Below, piece after piece: positions 42,958 to 52,686 of a stretch of DNA of 64,000 nt. The DNA is taken from assembly GCA_022843485.1 (NCBI GenBank), contig JALHNM010000002.1:1-64000 (forward strand), given 5' to 3'. Source of the DNA: Fimbriimonadaceae bacterium (GTDB taxonomy: Bacteria > Armatimonadota > Fimbriimonadia > Fimbriimonadales > Fimbriimonadaceae). The number at the start of each line of letters is the position of its first letter. Within the stretch, counting starts at the first letter, position 1. A program made the translations under genes and the position numbers. The notes beneath the pieces were generated by a model that worked only from the letters and a program-made list of their open reading frames with translations, searched no databases and was not told where the DNA came from.

Positions 42958-43547
42958 GCACCGGCGCCGACGACTCCGTGCTCATCCGCCAGAGCCAGAA
43001 GGGCGACCGCTCGGCCTTCGACCGGCTCGTCCGGATGTACGAGGAAAAGGCCTACCAGTACGCCTACCGGCTCACCCACGACCCCGACGAGGCGGCCGAC
43101 GTCGTCGCCGACGCCTTCGTCCGGGTCTACAACGCCATCGGGAACTTCCGCAGCCAGTCCGCCTTTGGCACCTGGCTCTACCGGATCATCACGAACTGCT
43201 ACCTCGACCACAAGAAGAAGGACAAGAGCCGCTACACCACCAGCCTCGACACGGCCCAGACCCCGGACGGCCAGGAGTACGAACGCCAGGTCGTCGACCC
43301 TGGCGATGGGCCCGACGTCGAGGCCGAGCGGTCCGCCCGCGAGTCCGCCGTCCAAACCGCCCTCGAACAGCTCCCCGAGTACCAGCGGGCGATGCTCGTC
43401 ATGTACCACGTCGAGAACCTCGCCTACGAGGAGATCGCTGAGGCGCTCGACCTACCTATTGGGACCGTCAAGAGCCGGTTGAACCGGGCTCGACTCGCCC
43501 TGCGTGAGGCCCTTCGCGAGGACGCGGAACTTTTCAAGATCGGCTGA
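42954..43547 (+). CDS. ECF-type RNA polymerase sigma factor
   Basis: The 197-residue protein has region 2 (QKGDRSAFDRLVRMYEEKAYQYAYRLTHDPDEAADVVADAFVRVY in pattern; Trp in GTWLYRI) and region 4 (ALEQLPEYQRAMLVMYHVENLAYEEIAEAL with GTVKSRLNRAR). It is followed 23 nt later by a membrane protein that looks like its anti-sigma factor. It overlaps the upstream DUF4446 gene by 4 nt, so these may be one unit. Confidence 0.92.
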   Translation: MSTGADDSVLIRQSQKGDRSAFDRLVRMYEEKAYQYAYRLTHDPDEAADVVADAFVRVYNAIGNFRSQSAFGTWLYRIITNCYLDHKKKDKSRYTTSLDTAQTPDGQEYERQVVDPGDGPDVEAERSARESAVQTALEQLPEYQRAMLVMYHVENLAYEEIAEALDLPIGTVKSRLNRARLALREALREDAELFKIG

Positions 43548-43570
43548 AGTCTCAGCCCTCAGAACACCTT

Positions 43571-44404
43571 ATGAACTCGAACAAGGCACGAGACCTGTTC
43601 TCCGAATACTCAGAAGGCACCCTCAACCCCGGCCTCAAGGCGGGGTTCGAGCGTTGCCTGGAGCAAGACCCGGCCCTCCGGGAGGAGTATCGGCAGTACC
43701 TCGTCGTCGTCCAGGCCCTCGAGGCCAGGCGAGACGAACCGGTGGAGGCCCCCTTCGACCTCCATGATCGCATCATGGCCCGGATCGATAAGTCGATCTT
43801 CGACTCCCGGCGGGCCCCCAGCGTCGGGCTGTTCGAGCGCTGGCGACTCGCGATGTTCGGCGGTCTCGGGACCGTCGCCGTCGCCGCAACCGTCATCGCG
43901 CTCGTCAACGCCCAGCGCCCAGGGGTCGAAACCTCCGAGGCCAATCTCCTTTCGGGCGGCCGCGAAGCCGCCGTGAGCTTCGCCTGGCGCGAGGGCCAGC
44001 TCTTCGTTGTCCACCCCGGCGAATCGGTGGGAGTGGTCGAGGTGCTGAACCCCGAGGACAAGAGGGTCGTCGGCAGCATCCCCTACACGTCTGAAGGCCT
44101 CAACCGAGCGCTCGAGAACAAGGCTCCCCGCTCTGTCGTCCGCGAGATCAAGACCGGGAAGCAAACGCTCCTTGTCGCCATCCCCGGCACCGAGCGAGAA
44201 CGGCGGGAGACCGGTGAAGGCACGGCCGCCGACGTCGCCCGGGCTCTTGCCGACGGCCTCGGTGTCGCCGTCCAACTTGACGTCAAGGATCCCGGCGCCG
44301 TCCGGACCTGGAGGCTCAAGGGCGATGACCCTGTCGCGACAGAAGTGGACGGCAAGACCGTCGTCTCTCGCCTCCCGAACGGCCTCTACTTGCTCAAGGA
44401 CTAA
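43571..44404 (+). CDS. Probable membrane anti-sigma factor
   Basis: The 277-residue product has a N-terminal cytoplasmic part (NSNKARDLFSEYSEGTLNPGLKAG) with the typical ECF-partner helical start but without the HxxxCxxC zinc motif, then one membrane helix near residues 92-116 (AMFGGLGTVAVAATVIALV) and an extracytoplasmic domain. Its place just after an ECF gene supports the assignment. The stop shares CTAA with the next gene. Confidence 0.75.
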   Translation: MNSNKARDLFSEYSEGTLNPGLKAGFERCLEQDPALREEYRQYLVVVQALEARRDEPVEAPFDLHDRIMARIDKSIFDSRRAPSVGLFERWRLAMFGGLGTVAVAATVIALVNAQRPGVETSEANLLSGGREAAVSFAWREGQLFVVHPGESVGVVEVLNPEDKRVVGSIPYTSEGLNRALENKAPRSVVREIKTGKQTLLVAIPGTERERRETGEGTAADVARALADGLGVAVQLDVKDPGAVRTWRLKGDDPVATEVDGKTVVSRLPNGLYLLKD

Positions 44405-45279
44405 GACCGCAAGGCCCGGGTCGCGGCGGCCAGGCTCTGCTGGAACTCCTGGTTCGCCGAGACAGCGAGGCGTACGAGGGTCGCGCTCGTCACGATCTGC
44501 GGGCCGACCGGACTGTCCGGTGAGGCGAGGTCACGGGCCGCCGAAGCACGGGCCTCGGAAGGCTCGCGTGCGAGCTGGGCCAGGAGCTCGTACCCCCTCG
44601 TGAGTTCGATGCTCTGCGCCCGCTCCCCTTGCTCGGCCAAGGTCCGAACGTGGATCTGGCGGATGTGTCGGATGGAGCACTCAAGGCCCTGGCTCGAACC
44701 GTCCACCGCAGACAACCCGGCGAGCGCCCTGCTCCGGGTCGCGGGATCCAGGCGAGGCGAGATCGAGGCAAGCTGCCGGAGTAACCGCGACTGCCGCAGG
44801 CTGAGGGCGCGGCCCGTGCCGAGGTCGGCGGTCTTGTTCGCCTCGCCGACCACGATCCCATCGACCAGCCACCGGGCGGCCTCGTCGGCCTTGCCCGCCG
44901 CGATCAGGGTCTGGGCCCGGGCCGAACAGGCCGTCATCAGCGCTTCCTGGGCCTCCTTGATCTGGTGGAGGACGGTCTCCGAGAACGGCACCTCAAGACT
45001 CGCGCGGCGGACGACGCCGAGACTTTCCGACTGCACTGCCTCCGTCCAGAGGTCGGTCACCCGCCGGAGATCACCGACCATGCTATCCGGAACAGGCGCC
45101 GGCAGGCTCTCGGCGGCCCCGACCAGGGGAGAGTAAGCGAGGAGCCGCTGGTGTGAGTCCGGCCCGAACTGCGGGTTGTCGTCGGGCACGACCCGAGTCT
45201 GGGCCACGAACCCGATCGTGCCCAAGAACGCCACCGGCATCAAGACCATCGTGCCGAGGAGGAGCGGGGACGATCGCAT
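44401..45279 (-). CDS. Unknown membrane-anchored protein
   Basis: The 292-residue product has one N-terminal hydrophobic helix (SSPLLLGTMVLMPVAFLGTIGFVAQ) and a helical, presumably extracytoplasmic remainder with few charged clusters. TPR-like helix spacing is suggested by repeated Ala and Leu patterns (AAGKADEAARWLVDGIVVGEA). I recognise no family. It lies between the two ECF sigma genes, divergent from the second. Confidence 0.65.
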   Translation of the reverse strand: MRSSPLLLGTMVLMPVAFLGTIGFVAQTRVVPDDNPQFGPDSHQRLLAYSPLVGAAESLPAPVPDSMVGDLRRVTDLWTEAVQSESLGVVRRASLEVPFSETVLHQIKEAQEALMTACSARAQTLIAAGKADEAARWLVDGIVVGEANKTADLGTGRALSLRQSRLLRQLASISPRLDPATRSRALAGLSAVDGSSQGLECSIRHIRQIHVRTLAEQGERAQSIELTRGYELLAQLAREPSEARASAARDLASPDSPVGPQIVTSATLVRLAVSANQEFQQSLAAATRALRS

Positions 45280-45350
45280 GTCCTATTAGGATCGGTCGCC
45301 TTTGAGCCGCCCTCAGGGGTCAATTGCCAGGTTCAAAATCTCTGAGACTA

Positions 45351-45372
45351 GGACTTCAGAATCATGAAGTCC
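45351..45372. repeat. Inverted repeat between the two divergent genes
   Basis: GGACTTCA (45351-45358) and TGAAGTCC (45365-45372) are perfect complements around a 6-nt gap, in the 139-bp region between the 44401 gene and the second ECF gene. It could be an operator. It lies 47 nt upstream of the GTG. Confidence 0.45.
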
Positions 45373-45406
45373 CAGGCCGAGTCCCTGTGATATCCGAAGT
45401 CTCGCC

Positions 45407-45412
45407 TATAGT
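45407..45412 (+). promoter_or_regulatory. -10 box for leaderless ECF mRNA
   Basis: TATAGT ends 6 nt before the GTG at 45419. A weak TGTGAT lies 15 nt upstream at 45386-45391. Confidence 0.5.
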
Positions 45413-45418
45413 AGAGAC

Positions 45419-45994
45419 GTGGAACGCACTCAGCGACACCAGCGGGACACGGAACGGGAAGCGAGCCTGGTCTACCGGGCCCAGCACGGGGAGAGGGACG
45501 CCTTCGAGAACCTGACCGATCGTTATCGAGACGCAATCCGGGCCCATGCCCGGCGGATCCTTCGCGATGCCGAAGACGCCGAGGACGCGACCCAGGAGAC
45601 CTTCGTGAAGGCCCTCCGGGCGATCGGCTCGTTCGACCCGGGACGGCCGCTCTTGCCTTGGCTCATGCGGATCTGCACGAACTGCTGCATGGACGCCTTG
45701 CGCGACCGACGCCGGGGCCCGGCCAGCCTCGACCGGCACGAATACTCACTCTGCGACGAGACCCTCGACGTCGAGGCCGGCGTCGAAGCCCGCGAGGAGA
45801 GCGAGACCGTCCAGCAAGCCATCACCCGACTGCCGGACCGCTACCGCGAGATCATCGTCATGCGCCACTACCGGCACATGGAAGTCAACGAGATCGCCGA
45901 CGCGCTCCGCAGGCCCGAAGGCACGATCAAGAGTTGGCTCTTCCGCGCCCGGGCCCTGCTCAGGAAGGACCTGACGGTGGCGCTCTCCGCCTAG
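45419..45994 (+). CDS. Second ECF-type sigma factor
   Basis: The 191-residue protein has region 2 (RDAFENLTDRYRDAIRAHARRI; DAEDATQETFVKALRAIGSF) and region 4 (AITRLPDRYREIIVMRHYRHMEVNEIADAL; EGTIKSWLFRARALL). The Cys pair CTNCCMDALRD lies between. No anti-sigma gene follows: the convergent trmFO gene overlaps its stop. Regulation may be through the inverted repeat upstream. The start is GTG. Confidence 0.9.
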   Translation: MERTQRHQRDTEREASLVYRAQHGERDAFENLTDRYRDAIRAHARRILRDAEDAEDATQETFVKALRAIGSFDPGRPLLPWLMRICTNCCMDALRDRRRGPASLDRHEYSLCDETLDVEAGVEAREESETVQQAITRLPDRYREIIVMRHYRHMEVNEIADALRRPEGTIKSWLFRARALLRKDLTVALSA

Positions 45995-47397
45995 ACGCCC
46001 AGGGTGCCCTTAGGGGCGGGGATCGCGCTGGAGTCGAGGGCCTCCAGCCAAGCCTCGAGCCCTGCAACCGCCGCCGCGAGCTTCCGCTCGCGGCGGACCC
46101 CTTTGTCCCGGCTCGGTTCGGCCGGCTCGGGGAAGAGGCCCCAGTTCACGTTCATCGGGGCGAACGGGCGGTCGGTGGGGTCCTGCAGGTGGCTCAGCAG
46201 CGAGCCGTAGGCGGTCTCACGGGGAGGCAACGGGGCCTTGCCGCCACCGACCCGGGCCGCGGTCACGATGCCGCTCCAGATCCCCATGGCTGCGCTCTCC
46301 ACATACCCCTCGACCCCGGTGAGCTGCCCCGAGACGAACACCCCGGCGAGCTCCCGGAGTTCGAGCCAAGGGGTCAGGGCCTTTGGGGCCTCCAGGTACG
46401 TGTTCCGGTGGATCACCCCGTACCGCACGAACTCGGCCCGCTCGAGCCCGGGCACCATCCGGAAGACCCGGCGCTGTTCTCCGAAGCGCAGCCGGTTCTG
46501 GCAGGCGACCAGCGAGTACAGCGTCTTCTCCCGGTTCTCCGGGCGCAACTGCAGGGCGGCATAAGGCCGTCGCCCTGTCCGTGGGTCGGTCAGCCCCACC
46601 GGTTTGAAGTTCCCGAACGCGAGCGACCGGGCCCCCCGCTCCGCGATCACCTCGATCGGCATGCACCCCGAGAAGTACTGCACCTTCGCCAAGAACTCTT
46701 CTTCCTTTTGGGGCGGAGAAAGGGGCGCGTCCCGCTTGCCCCCGGCCTCGAACGCGTGGAGTGGGACCCGCTCCGCCGTCACCAAAGCCTCGACGAAGGC
46801 TAGGTACGAGTCCTTCTCGAACGGGCAGTTCAAGTAGTCGTCCCCCCCCTTGTCGTACCGGCTCTGGGCGAACGCCACGCTCAGATCGACCGTCGACGCG
46901 TCCACCGTCGGGCTGACGGCATCGTAGAAGTAGAGGTGCTGCCGCCCCGTGACCTGAGCCAGCCACTCGGAGACCGGGTCGGTCGAGAGCGGACCCGTCG
47001 CGACGATGACCGTGTCCCCTGGACTCGACGCCGCGGGAGTCCACTCCTCCCGCCGTACCTCGATGAGCGGGTGACGGACCACCGCCGCGGTGACCGCCTC
47101 ACCGAACCGCTCCCGGTCCACCGCCAGGGCCTCGCCCCCGGGTACCGCGTGCTCCTCGGCGAGCCGGATCACGAGCGAGCCTAGAGCCCGCATCTCCTCC
47201 TTCAGTCTGCCAGCGGGCGAGGTGGGGAGCTTCGACTTGAGGCTGTTCGAGCAGACGAGCTCGGCGAACCACCCGGTCTCGTGGGCCGGGGTCGTCGTCA
47301 AGGGCCGCATCTCGTAGAGCCGGACCGGCACCCCCCGCTCGGCCAGGGCCCATGCCGCCTCGACCCCCGCGAAGCCCGCTCCGACTACGGTGACCAC
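45991..47397 (-). CDS. trmFO: Methylenetetrahydrofolate-tRNA uracil-5 methyltransferase TrmFO
   Basis: TrmFO makes m5U54 in the T loop of tRNA with methylene-THF and FAD. The 468-residue protein has the FAD motif VVGAGFAGVEAAWALAERG, LVCSNSLKS with a catalytic-type Cys and CPFEKDSYLAFVEALVTAE, family signatures. Length is normal. The start is GTG, with a CAGAAT box 6 nt before it, divergent from the LtrA promoter 12 bp away. Confidence 0.95.
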   Translation of the reverse strand: MVTVVGAGFAGVEAAWALAERGVPVRLYEMRPLTTTPAHETGWFAELVCSNSLKSKLPTSPAGRLKEEMRALGSLVIRLAEEHAVPGGEALAVDRERFGEAVTAAVVRHPLIEVRREEWTPAASSPGDTVIVATGPLSTDPVSEWLAQVTGRQHLYFYDAVSPTVDASTVDLSVAFAQSRYDKGGDDYLNCPFEKDSYLAFVEALVTAERVPLHAFEAGGKRDAPLSPPQKEEEFLAKVQYFSGCMPIEVIAERGARSLAFGNFKPVGLTDPRTGRRPYAALQLRPENREKTLYSLVACQNRLRFGEQRRVFRMVPGLERAEFVRYGVIHRNTYLEAPKALTPWLELRELAGVFVSGQLTGVEGYVESAAMGIWSGIVTAARVGGGKAPLPPRETAYGSLLSHLQDPTDRPFAPMNVNWGLFPEPAEPSRDKGVRRERKLAAAVAGLEAWLEALDSSAIPAPKGTLGV

Positions 47398-47416
47398 CTT
47401 TCGATTCTGGAGTCTG

Positions 47417-47422
47417 TAGAAT
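47417..47422 (+). promoter_or_regulatory. -10 box for leaderless LtrA mRNA
   Basis: TAGAAT ends 7 nt before the GTG at 47430. Divergently, on the minus strand, CAGAAT (47404-47409) ends 6 nt before the trmFO GTG. Confidence 0.5.
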
Positions 47423-47429
47423 GCCGGTC

Positions 47430-48623
47430 GTGAGGCTGAAGGCGGACTTAGTCCGAAGGGTGGTGCTCCGCGCTGAGCCCGGGGTCGTCGAGGAACGCCA
47501 CGCGACGTGGCTCGAGCTGTTCTTCGACCTCGCGTTCGTCGCCTGTGTCGGCGTCTTGGGCACCTTGCTGGCGCAGAAGCCCACCTGGGCGGGATTCAGC
47601 TCGTTCGCCGTGCTGTTCGTCCCGGTGTGGTGGGGCTGGGTCGGGCACACGTACTACCTCAGCCGGTTCGACGCCGACGATCTCGTCCACCGAGTCGCCG
47701 GCCTCATCCAGATCGGGCTGGTCGTCGGGCTCGCCGTCTCGGCTCCGGCCGCCTTCGAGGGGTCGCCTGCCGCGTTCGCGCTGGTCTTCGCCGGGCTCCG
47801 GGCCGTGCTGCTCGTGCTGTACGGCATCGCCTATGCCCATGTCCCCCGGGCCCGCCCGCTCGTGCGGAGGCTCCTCGCTGGGTTCTCCTTAGCGATGCTC
47901 CTCTGGGTGGCCAGCGCGTTCGTCCCGGACCCCTTCCTGGCCGGCTGTGTATGGGCCGTCGCGCTCGTGATCGACCTCGTCACCCCGTTCACCTGCCCCG
48001 AACTCCAACGCCAGGTGCCACCGGACTTCGGCCACATCCCGGAGCGCTTCGGGTTGTTCACGATCATCGTGCTCGGCGAGACGATCATCGCGGCCGTGGC
48101 GGGAGCGTCCGGTGGGCCGATCGAGGGGCGCCATATCGCCCTCATCGCCCTTGGCCTGGGGATCGCCTTCAGCTTCTGGTGGGTCTATTTCGAAGGCGTG
48201 CGAGGGGCCCAGGCGAACCCGCAGCGCCCCTCGCTCGGCCTTCGGAAGAACCTCACCTGGCTCTTCGCGCACCTGCCCCTAGCGATGGGCGTCGTCGTCA
48301 CGGCCGTCGGGCTCAAGAAGGTGCTCGCCATGGCCCCGGGGGAGGTGATGGGTTCCGAAAAGGCCTTGCTCGTAGGCGGCGGCGTGTTCATGGCGCTCGT
48401 CGCCCTCCACGCCATCTTCTTTTCGGGGCTGGAGCCGGGGAAGGGGCGGTCCCTCTGGACAGTGACCGCGGCCCACGCGGCGGCGACGCTCCTCGTCGTC
48501 CCGGTCGCGCTTTTCGGCGGCGGGCTCGAGGCCGTCCCGTTCTACGGCCTCCTTGCCGTCCCCGGGTTGGTCCACGTCGTCTTGACCTGGCGCGACCTCT
48601 CGGGGTTGATGCCCGAGGGCTAG
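47430..48623 (+). CDS. LtrA family membrane protein
   Basis: LtrA was named for low-temperature growth of Listeria; its molecular function is unknown. The product has about 12 hydrophobic helices, with the signatures [16 protein letters not shown] and [20 protein letters not shown] 47430 (397 residues) is chosen because the TAGAAT box covers the ATG at 47421, the other possible start. The stop shares CTAG with leuB. Confidence 0.85.
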   Translation: MRLKADLVRRVVLRAEPGVVEERHATWLELFFDLAFVACVGVLGTLLAQKPTWAGFSSFAVLFVPVWWGWVGHTYYLSRFDADDLVHRVAGLIQIGLVVGLAVSAPAAFEGSPAAFALVFAGLRAVLLVLYGIAYAHVPRARPLVRRLLAGFSLAMLLWVASAFVPDPFLAGCVWAVALVIDLVTPFTCPELQRQVPPDFGHIPERFGLFTIIVLGETIIAAVAGASGGPIEGRHIALIALGLGIAFSFWWVYFEGVRGAQANPQRPSLGLRKNLTWLFAHLPLAMGVVVTAVGLKKVLAMAPGEVMGSEKALLVGGGVFMALVALHAIFFSGLEPGKGRSLWTVTAAHAAATLLVVPVALFGGGLEAVPFYGLLAVPGLVHVVLTWRDLSGLMPEG

Positions 48624-49690
48624 ACCATCTTCGCCACGACCGCGTCTCCCATCTCGCTCGTGCTCACCAGGCGGGTGTCCTTCTCGAAGATGTCGGCCGT
48701 CCTAAGCCCTTCAGAAAGGGCCGCCTCGACCGCAGCCTCGACGCGGTCCGCGGTCTCGCCGTCGCCGAAGGAGTACCGCATCATCATCGCCGCGCTCAGG
48801 ATGGCGGCGAGCGGGTTCGCCCGCCCCTGCCCCGCGATGTCCGGGGCCGAGCCGTGGACCGGTTCGTAGAGCCCGAAGACCGCGTCCCCTTTCGCGTCGC
48901 TCAAGCTCGCGCTCGGCAGCAGCCCGAGCGACCCGGTGATCATCGACGCCTCGTCGCTCAGGATGTCCCCGAACATGTTCTCGGTGAGGATCACGTCGAA
49001 CTGCCCGGGGTCGCGGATGAGCTGCATCGCGCAGTTGTCCACGAGCATATGGCTCGTGCTCACGCCTGGGTTCTTGGCGGCGACCTCGTCGACCACTTCG
49101 CGCCACAGCCGACTCGTCTCAAGCACATTCGCCTTATCGACGCTCACGAGCTTGTGGCCCCTGGCCTTGGCGATCGCGAAGGCGCGCTCCGCGATCCGCT
49201 CGACCTCGTACCGGTGGTAGACGCAGCTGTCCACCGCGGAAGACCCGTCGGCGGCCCGGTGGCGAGGCTGGCCAAAGTAGATGCCCCCGGTCAGCTCGCG
49301 CACGACGACCAGGTCCATCATGTTCCGCCCCTCTTTGAGCGGTGAGGCGTGGACGAGGGCACGAAGGGTCTTGGCCGGGCGCAAGTTAGCGTAGAGGTTG
49401 AGCTCGCGCCGCAAAGGCAGCAGGGCCCCGATCTCCGGCCGGAGCGTGACCGGTTCGATCCGATCCCACTTCGGGCCCCCGACCGCGCCCATCAGGATCG
49501 CGTCGCTCGCCTTGCAGAGGTCGAGCGTGGCGGCGGGCAGCGGGTGCCCGGTCTCGTCGTACGCTGCCCCCCCGAGCAGGGCGTACTCGAACTCGAACGC
49601 GCCGCCGCTCGCGCGGAGGACCTTCACCGCTTCGTCTATGACTTCCGGGCCGATTCCGTCGCCCGGCAGGACCGCCACCTTGTGAGGCAT
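48620..49690 (-). CDS. leuB: 3-isopropylmalate dehydrogenase
   Basis: LeuB oxidises and decarboxylates 3-isopropylmalate in leucine synthesis. The 356-residue protein has [29 protein letters not shown] (substrate Arg), the metal Asp in [15 protein letters not shown], and the NAD-binding [17 protein letters not shown]. The open frame extends 19 codons upstream, but ATG 49690 fits the family and has a CATAAT box 7 nt before it. No other leu genes are nearby. Confidence 0.96.
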   Translation of the reverse strand: MPHKVAVLPGDGIGPEVIDEAVKVLRASGGAFEFEYALLGGAAYDETGHPLPAATLDLCKASDAILMGAVGGPKWDRIEPVTLRPEIGALLPLRRELNLYANLRPAKTLRALVHASPLKEGRNMMDLVVVRELTGGIYFGQPRHRAADGSSAVDSCVYHRYEVERIAERAFAIAKARGHKLVSVDKANVLETSRLWREVVDEVAAKNPGVSTSHMLVDNCAMQLIRDPGQFDVILTENMFGDILSDEASMITGSLGLLPSASLSDAKGDAVFGLYEPVHGSAPDIAGQGRANPLAAILSAAMMMRYSFGDGETADRVEAAVEAALSEGLRTADIFEKDTRLVSTSEMGDAVVAKMV

Positions 49691-49731
49691 CGGGCGGATT
49701 ATGGCAGGGAAGGGGTCTCGCCGCCCGGGCG

Positions 49732-51054
49732 TCACTTCCCGATGCAAAAGTCTCGGAAGACCCGCTCGATCACGTCGGGCGGAGTGGTCTCTCCGGTGAC
49801 CTCTCCAAGGAGCCGCACGGCCTGGCGCAGCTCGACCGCAGCGAGGTCGTCCGGGACCGGCTGGCTCAGGGTCTCTTCGGCACCGGCCAACGCCCGGTCG
49901 GCCTCGGCCAGGACGGGGCTATGGCGGGGGGCGACGGTCGGGCCTGCCGAAGCCGCGTGGTCGAACTTCCTCGCCGTCTCGCGGAGCAAGTCTTCGATTC
50001 CGCCCCCGGTCAACGCCGAGACCGACAGGGCACCCTCCGGCAAGAGTCCGGCCGCCGCGGGGAGGTCGGCCTTGTTCCCGATACACAGGGTAGGCCGGTC
50101 CGTCGTCAGGGCTTGGTCCTCTGCGGTCCACCCTTGGCCGAGGTCGAACACGTGCCAGACGAGGTCCGCCGAGGCGAGGGCTTGGACCGACCGGGCCACG
50201 CCGAGGCGCTCGACCTCGTCGTCCGTCTCGCGAAGCCCGGCCGTGTCGATGAGGCGGCAAGGGAGCCCGCCGATCTCGACGACCTCCTCGACCGTGTCAC
50301 GGGTCGTGCCGGGGATCGGGGTGACGATGGCCCGCTCGGCCCCGACGACCGCGTTCAGCAGGGACGACTTGCCCGCGTTCGGGAGCCCGACGATCGCGAT
50401 CGTCGCGCCCTGGCGCAGCAGACGCCCCGCATCGGCCGTCGCGAGCAGCTCGGCGAGCCGCGTCCGTGCTCGGGCGAGTCGGGCGCGGGCGGCGGGCCGG
50501 TCGAGGTCACCGACCTCCTCGCTAAAGTCCGTCGAGGCCTCGACGGCAGCGAGCACACCCACTGCCTCGTCACGGACGGCGCGAACCCGATCGCGCAGCG
50601 CCCCCTCGCGCAGGAGGTTGGCGTGGCGAAGTTGGGCGTCGGTCTGGGCTTCGACCGTGTCGCGGACTGCCTCGGCTTGGGTGAGGTCCATCCGGCCGTT
50701 CATGAAGGCGCGAAGGGTGAACTCGCCGGGTTCGGCAGGTCGGGCCCCAGCGGCGCGACACGCTTCGAGCAGCGCCCGAACCGAGGCGGGGCTTCCGTGG
50801 ACGCTGAGCTCGACCGCCTCCTCGCCCGTGTAGCTCTGGCCCTCGGCGAAGGGAAGGGCCAACCCGTCGTCGCCGTGGACAAACCGCCCGTACAGGGCCC
50901 GCCGCGCGACGACCGGGTCCGGCCATGGCGCGAAGACCCCGCTCGCGACCCGCCAGGCCCCCCGTCCCGACACCCGAACCACCGCGACCGCGCCGCCTAC
51001 CGCAGTGATCGGGGCGACGATGGCTTCGTCGACTGAAAGGGGGCGGGGGGCCAT
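49732..51054 (-). CDS. mnmE: tRNA modification GTPase MnmE
   Basis: MnmE with MnmG adds the carboxymethylaminomethyl group at U34 of some tRNAs. The product (440 residues from ATG 51054) has the N-terminal tetrahydrofolate-binding region, the G1 motif [13 protein letters not shown]3 DTAGLRET, the G4-like GNKADLP, and the C-terminal FCIGK with the conserved Cys. Length is normal. A TAGGGT box ends 10 nt before the ATG. Confidence 0.96.
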   Translation of the reverse strand: MAPRPLSVDEAIVAPITAVGGAVAVVRVSGRGAWRVASGVFAPWPDPVVARRALYGRFVHGDDGLALPFAEGQSYTGEEAVELSVHGSPASVRALLEACRAAGARPAEPGEFTLRAFMNGRMDLTQAEAVRDTVEAQTDAQLRHANLLREGALRDRVRAVRDEAVGVLAAVEASTDFSEEVGDLDRPAARARLARARTRLAELLATADAGRLLRQGATIAIVGLPNAGKSSLLNAVVGAERAIVTPIPGTTRDTVEEVVEIGGLPCRLIDTAGLRETDDEVERLGVARSVQALASADLVWHVFDLGQGWTAEDQALTTDRPTLCIGNKADLPAAAGLLPEGALSVSALTGGGIEDLLRETARKFDHAASAGPTVAPRHSPVLAEADRALAGAEETLSQPVPDDLAAVELRQAVRLLGEVTGETTPPDVIERVFRDFCIGK

Positions 51055-51084
51055 CGGTGGGATCACCCTACCTTGCCCCCGTGA

Positions 51085-51124
51085 CACGAAGACGGGGCCC
51101 GGCGAGCGGGCCCCGTCCTTCGTG
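51085..51124 (-). terminator. Terminator of the PhoX-like gene
   Basis: A long stem (CACGAAG plus ACGGGGCCCG, paired with CGGGCCCCGT and CTTCGTG, one bulge) with a GCGAG loop lies 17 nt past the PhoX-like stop, in the mnmE promoter region. A T-run is not evident. Confidence 0.7.
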
Positions 51125-51141
51125 GTCAGTTGGGTCTAGCT

Positions 51142-52599
51142 TTACGGCTGCGACGGGGTCGCGGCGGCCGGGATGAAGATCGCGTTGATCTGTCCGCCCT
51201 CGACGAGTTCGGGGTCGCCGATGTTGTAGTGCGCCTGGACGTCCAGGAGGAACCAGCCCGGGCCGAGGATCGCGCTGGCGTCGATGACGCCCGACGACTC
51301 CTCGTCGGCGGTGAACGGCGCCGTCGGCGGGACACCGAGGTCGCCGAAGCGGGCCGGGTCGTGCTGAGCGACCAGCGTCAGCGTGTCCGTAACCGGCTCG
51401 TAGTACCAGATCTTGCTGCTGTGCGACTGGTTACCGACGTCCTCCTGGATGACGAGGTTGCCCTTGCGGTCGATGCAAAGGTTGTCCATCATCTGCATCG
51501 CCTCGGTCCCGTCGAGCAGGAGCTCGACCGTGCCGCCGGTCGGGTTGGTCAGGCTGTCGAACGTGAGCCTCCACAGGCGCGACCGACCGATCTGGGCGCC
51601 GGTGCCGTTCTTGGTCTGGTCGAAGCGGTCCGTCGTCACGAAGTAGAAGCGGTTCGGGTTGATCGTGTCCCAAGCCCCGTCCTCCGGTCGCAGCCACTCG
51701 GTGACGCCCTGCGCCACGCTCTCGGCCTGGAGCTGAGCACCGGACTTGCCGGCCTGGTCGCCCATCGGCTCGAGCGTGAAGGTCGTCGCGCCCCCGATCC
51801 CCGTCGTGCGGCTCTCGAGCGCCGCGCCCGGAACCTTGATCCCGTACAGCAGGCCGTTCGCGAGGCCGGCGCGCTGGTGCGGGCCGCCCCGGTCGGTCTT
51901 GCGACCGAGGTAGACGTAGACCTGGCCCGGGGTCGTGTCGTCAAGGCCGACGACGAACGTCGTGTCGCCGCTGCTCGGCGAGGCCAGGCTGTTCTCCCAG
52001 CTGAACCGACCGAGCTTGGGCAGGTAGTAGCTGAACCCGTTGGCCGGGCCGCCCACAACGTGGGCGAACGCGCGGCCCTCAGCGCCGATCTCCTCACCGT
52101 TCATGAAGATCGGGAACTGAGTTCCGAGACCAGTGGCCGCGTTGAAGAAGGCCTCGGTTGGAGGGAGGTCGGCCGAGCAGAGGCGACCGAAGTTCTTCGC
52201 ACCGGCGGACGGGGCGAAGAAGAACTTGACCTGGTCCTCACCGTTCAGGACCGTGAAGTCGTCCTTGCGGACTTTCCAGCGCGAGACGAACGCGCCTGTC
52301 CCACCGTGGCGGCGGGTGAAGCCCTGGGTCGCGCTGATCTCGTGGTTCACGAAGAACGAGAAGGTGCCGTCCCCGTTGTCGAGGGCGCCGGTCCCGTCAG
52401 GGATGCCGACGAGCCGGTAGGGGTCGTTCGAACCCGGCTTGTTGTTCACGCTGTCGCCGACCGTGAGGATGGCGACCGTCTTCACGCCGGCTGCGCTCGG
52501 GACGAGGTAGGGGGTCTGACTACTGCTCGGGCCCTGAATCTGGGCGAGAGCCATGCCAGCAAGAGAAGCCGTGCAGGCCAAAAGGAGTGTGCGTTTCAT
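51142..52599 (-). CDS. Secreted PhoX/DUF839-like protein
   Basis: PhoX is a calcium/iron-dependent alkaline phosphatase exported by Tat; DUF839 proteins are related. The 485-residue protein has a Sec-type signal (RTLLLACTASLAGMALA), and RPEDGAWDTINPNRFYFVTT matches the family's region. Whether the full set of PhoX metal ligands is present cannot be judged here. NHEISATQG is another conserved stretch. It has a perfect inverted repeat just upstream of the start. Confidence 0.8.
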   Translation of the reverse strand: MKRTLLLACTASLAGMALAQIQGPSSSQTPYLVPSAAGVKTVAILTVGDSVNNKPGSNDPYRLVGIPDGTGALDNGDGTFSFFVNHEISATQGFTRRHGGTGAFVSRWKVRKDDFTVLNGEDQVKFFFAPSAGAKNFGRLCSADLPPTEAFFNAATGLGTQFPIFMNGEEIGAEGRAFAHVVGGPANGFSYYLPKLGRFSWENSLASPSSGDTTFVVGLDDTTPGQVYVYLGRKTDRGGPHQRAGLANGLLYGIKVPGAALESRTTGIGGATTFTLEPMGDQAGKSGAQLQAESVAQGVTEWLRPEDGAWDTINPNRFYFVTTDRFDQTKNGTGAQIGRSRLWRLTFDSLTNPTGGTVELLLDGTEAMQMMDNLCIDRKGNLVIQEDVGNQSHSSKIWYYEPVTDTLTLVAQHDPARFGDLGVPPTAPFTADEESSGVIDASAILGPGWFLLDVQAHYNIGDPELVEGGQINAIFIPAAATPSQP

Positions 52600-52606
52600 C
52601 TCGGGT

Positions 52607-52634
52607 CTCTGCGCCAGAACACTCCGGCGCAGAG
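52607..52634 (-). promoter_or_regulatory. Inverted repeat at the PhoX-like ribosome binding region
   Basis: CTCTGCGCC and GGCGCAGAG are perfect complements 8-35 nt before the start codon, around a 10-nt loop. A hairpin in the mRNA leader could restrict translation or serve as an operator. Confidence 0.45.
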
Positions 52635-52686
52635 TGATGCTGAGCCATCAGTATTATCACTGTGTTATGGCTGGGCATTATCGGGA

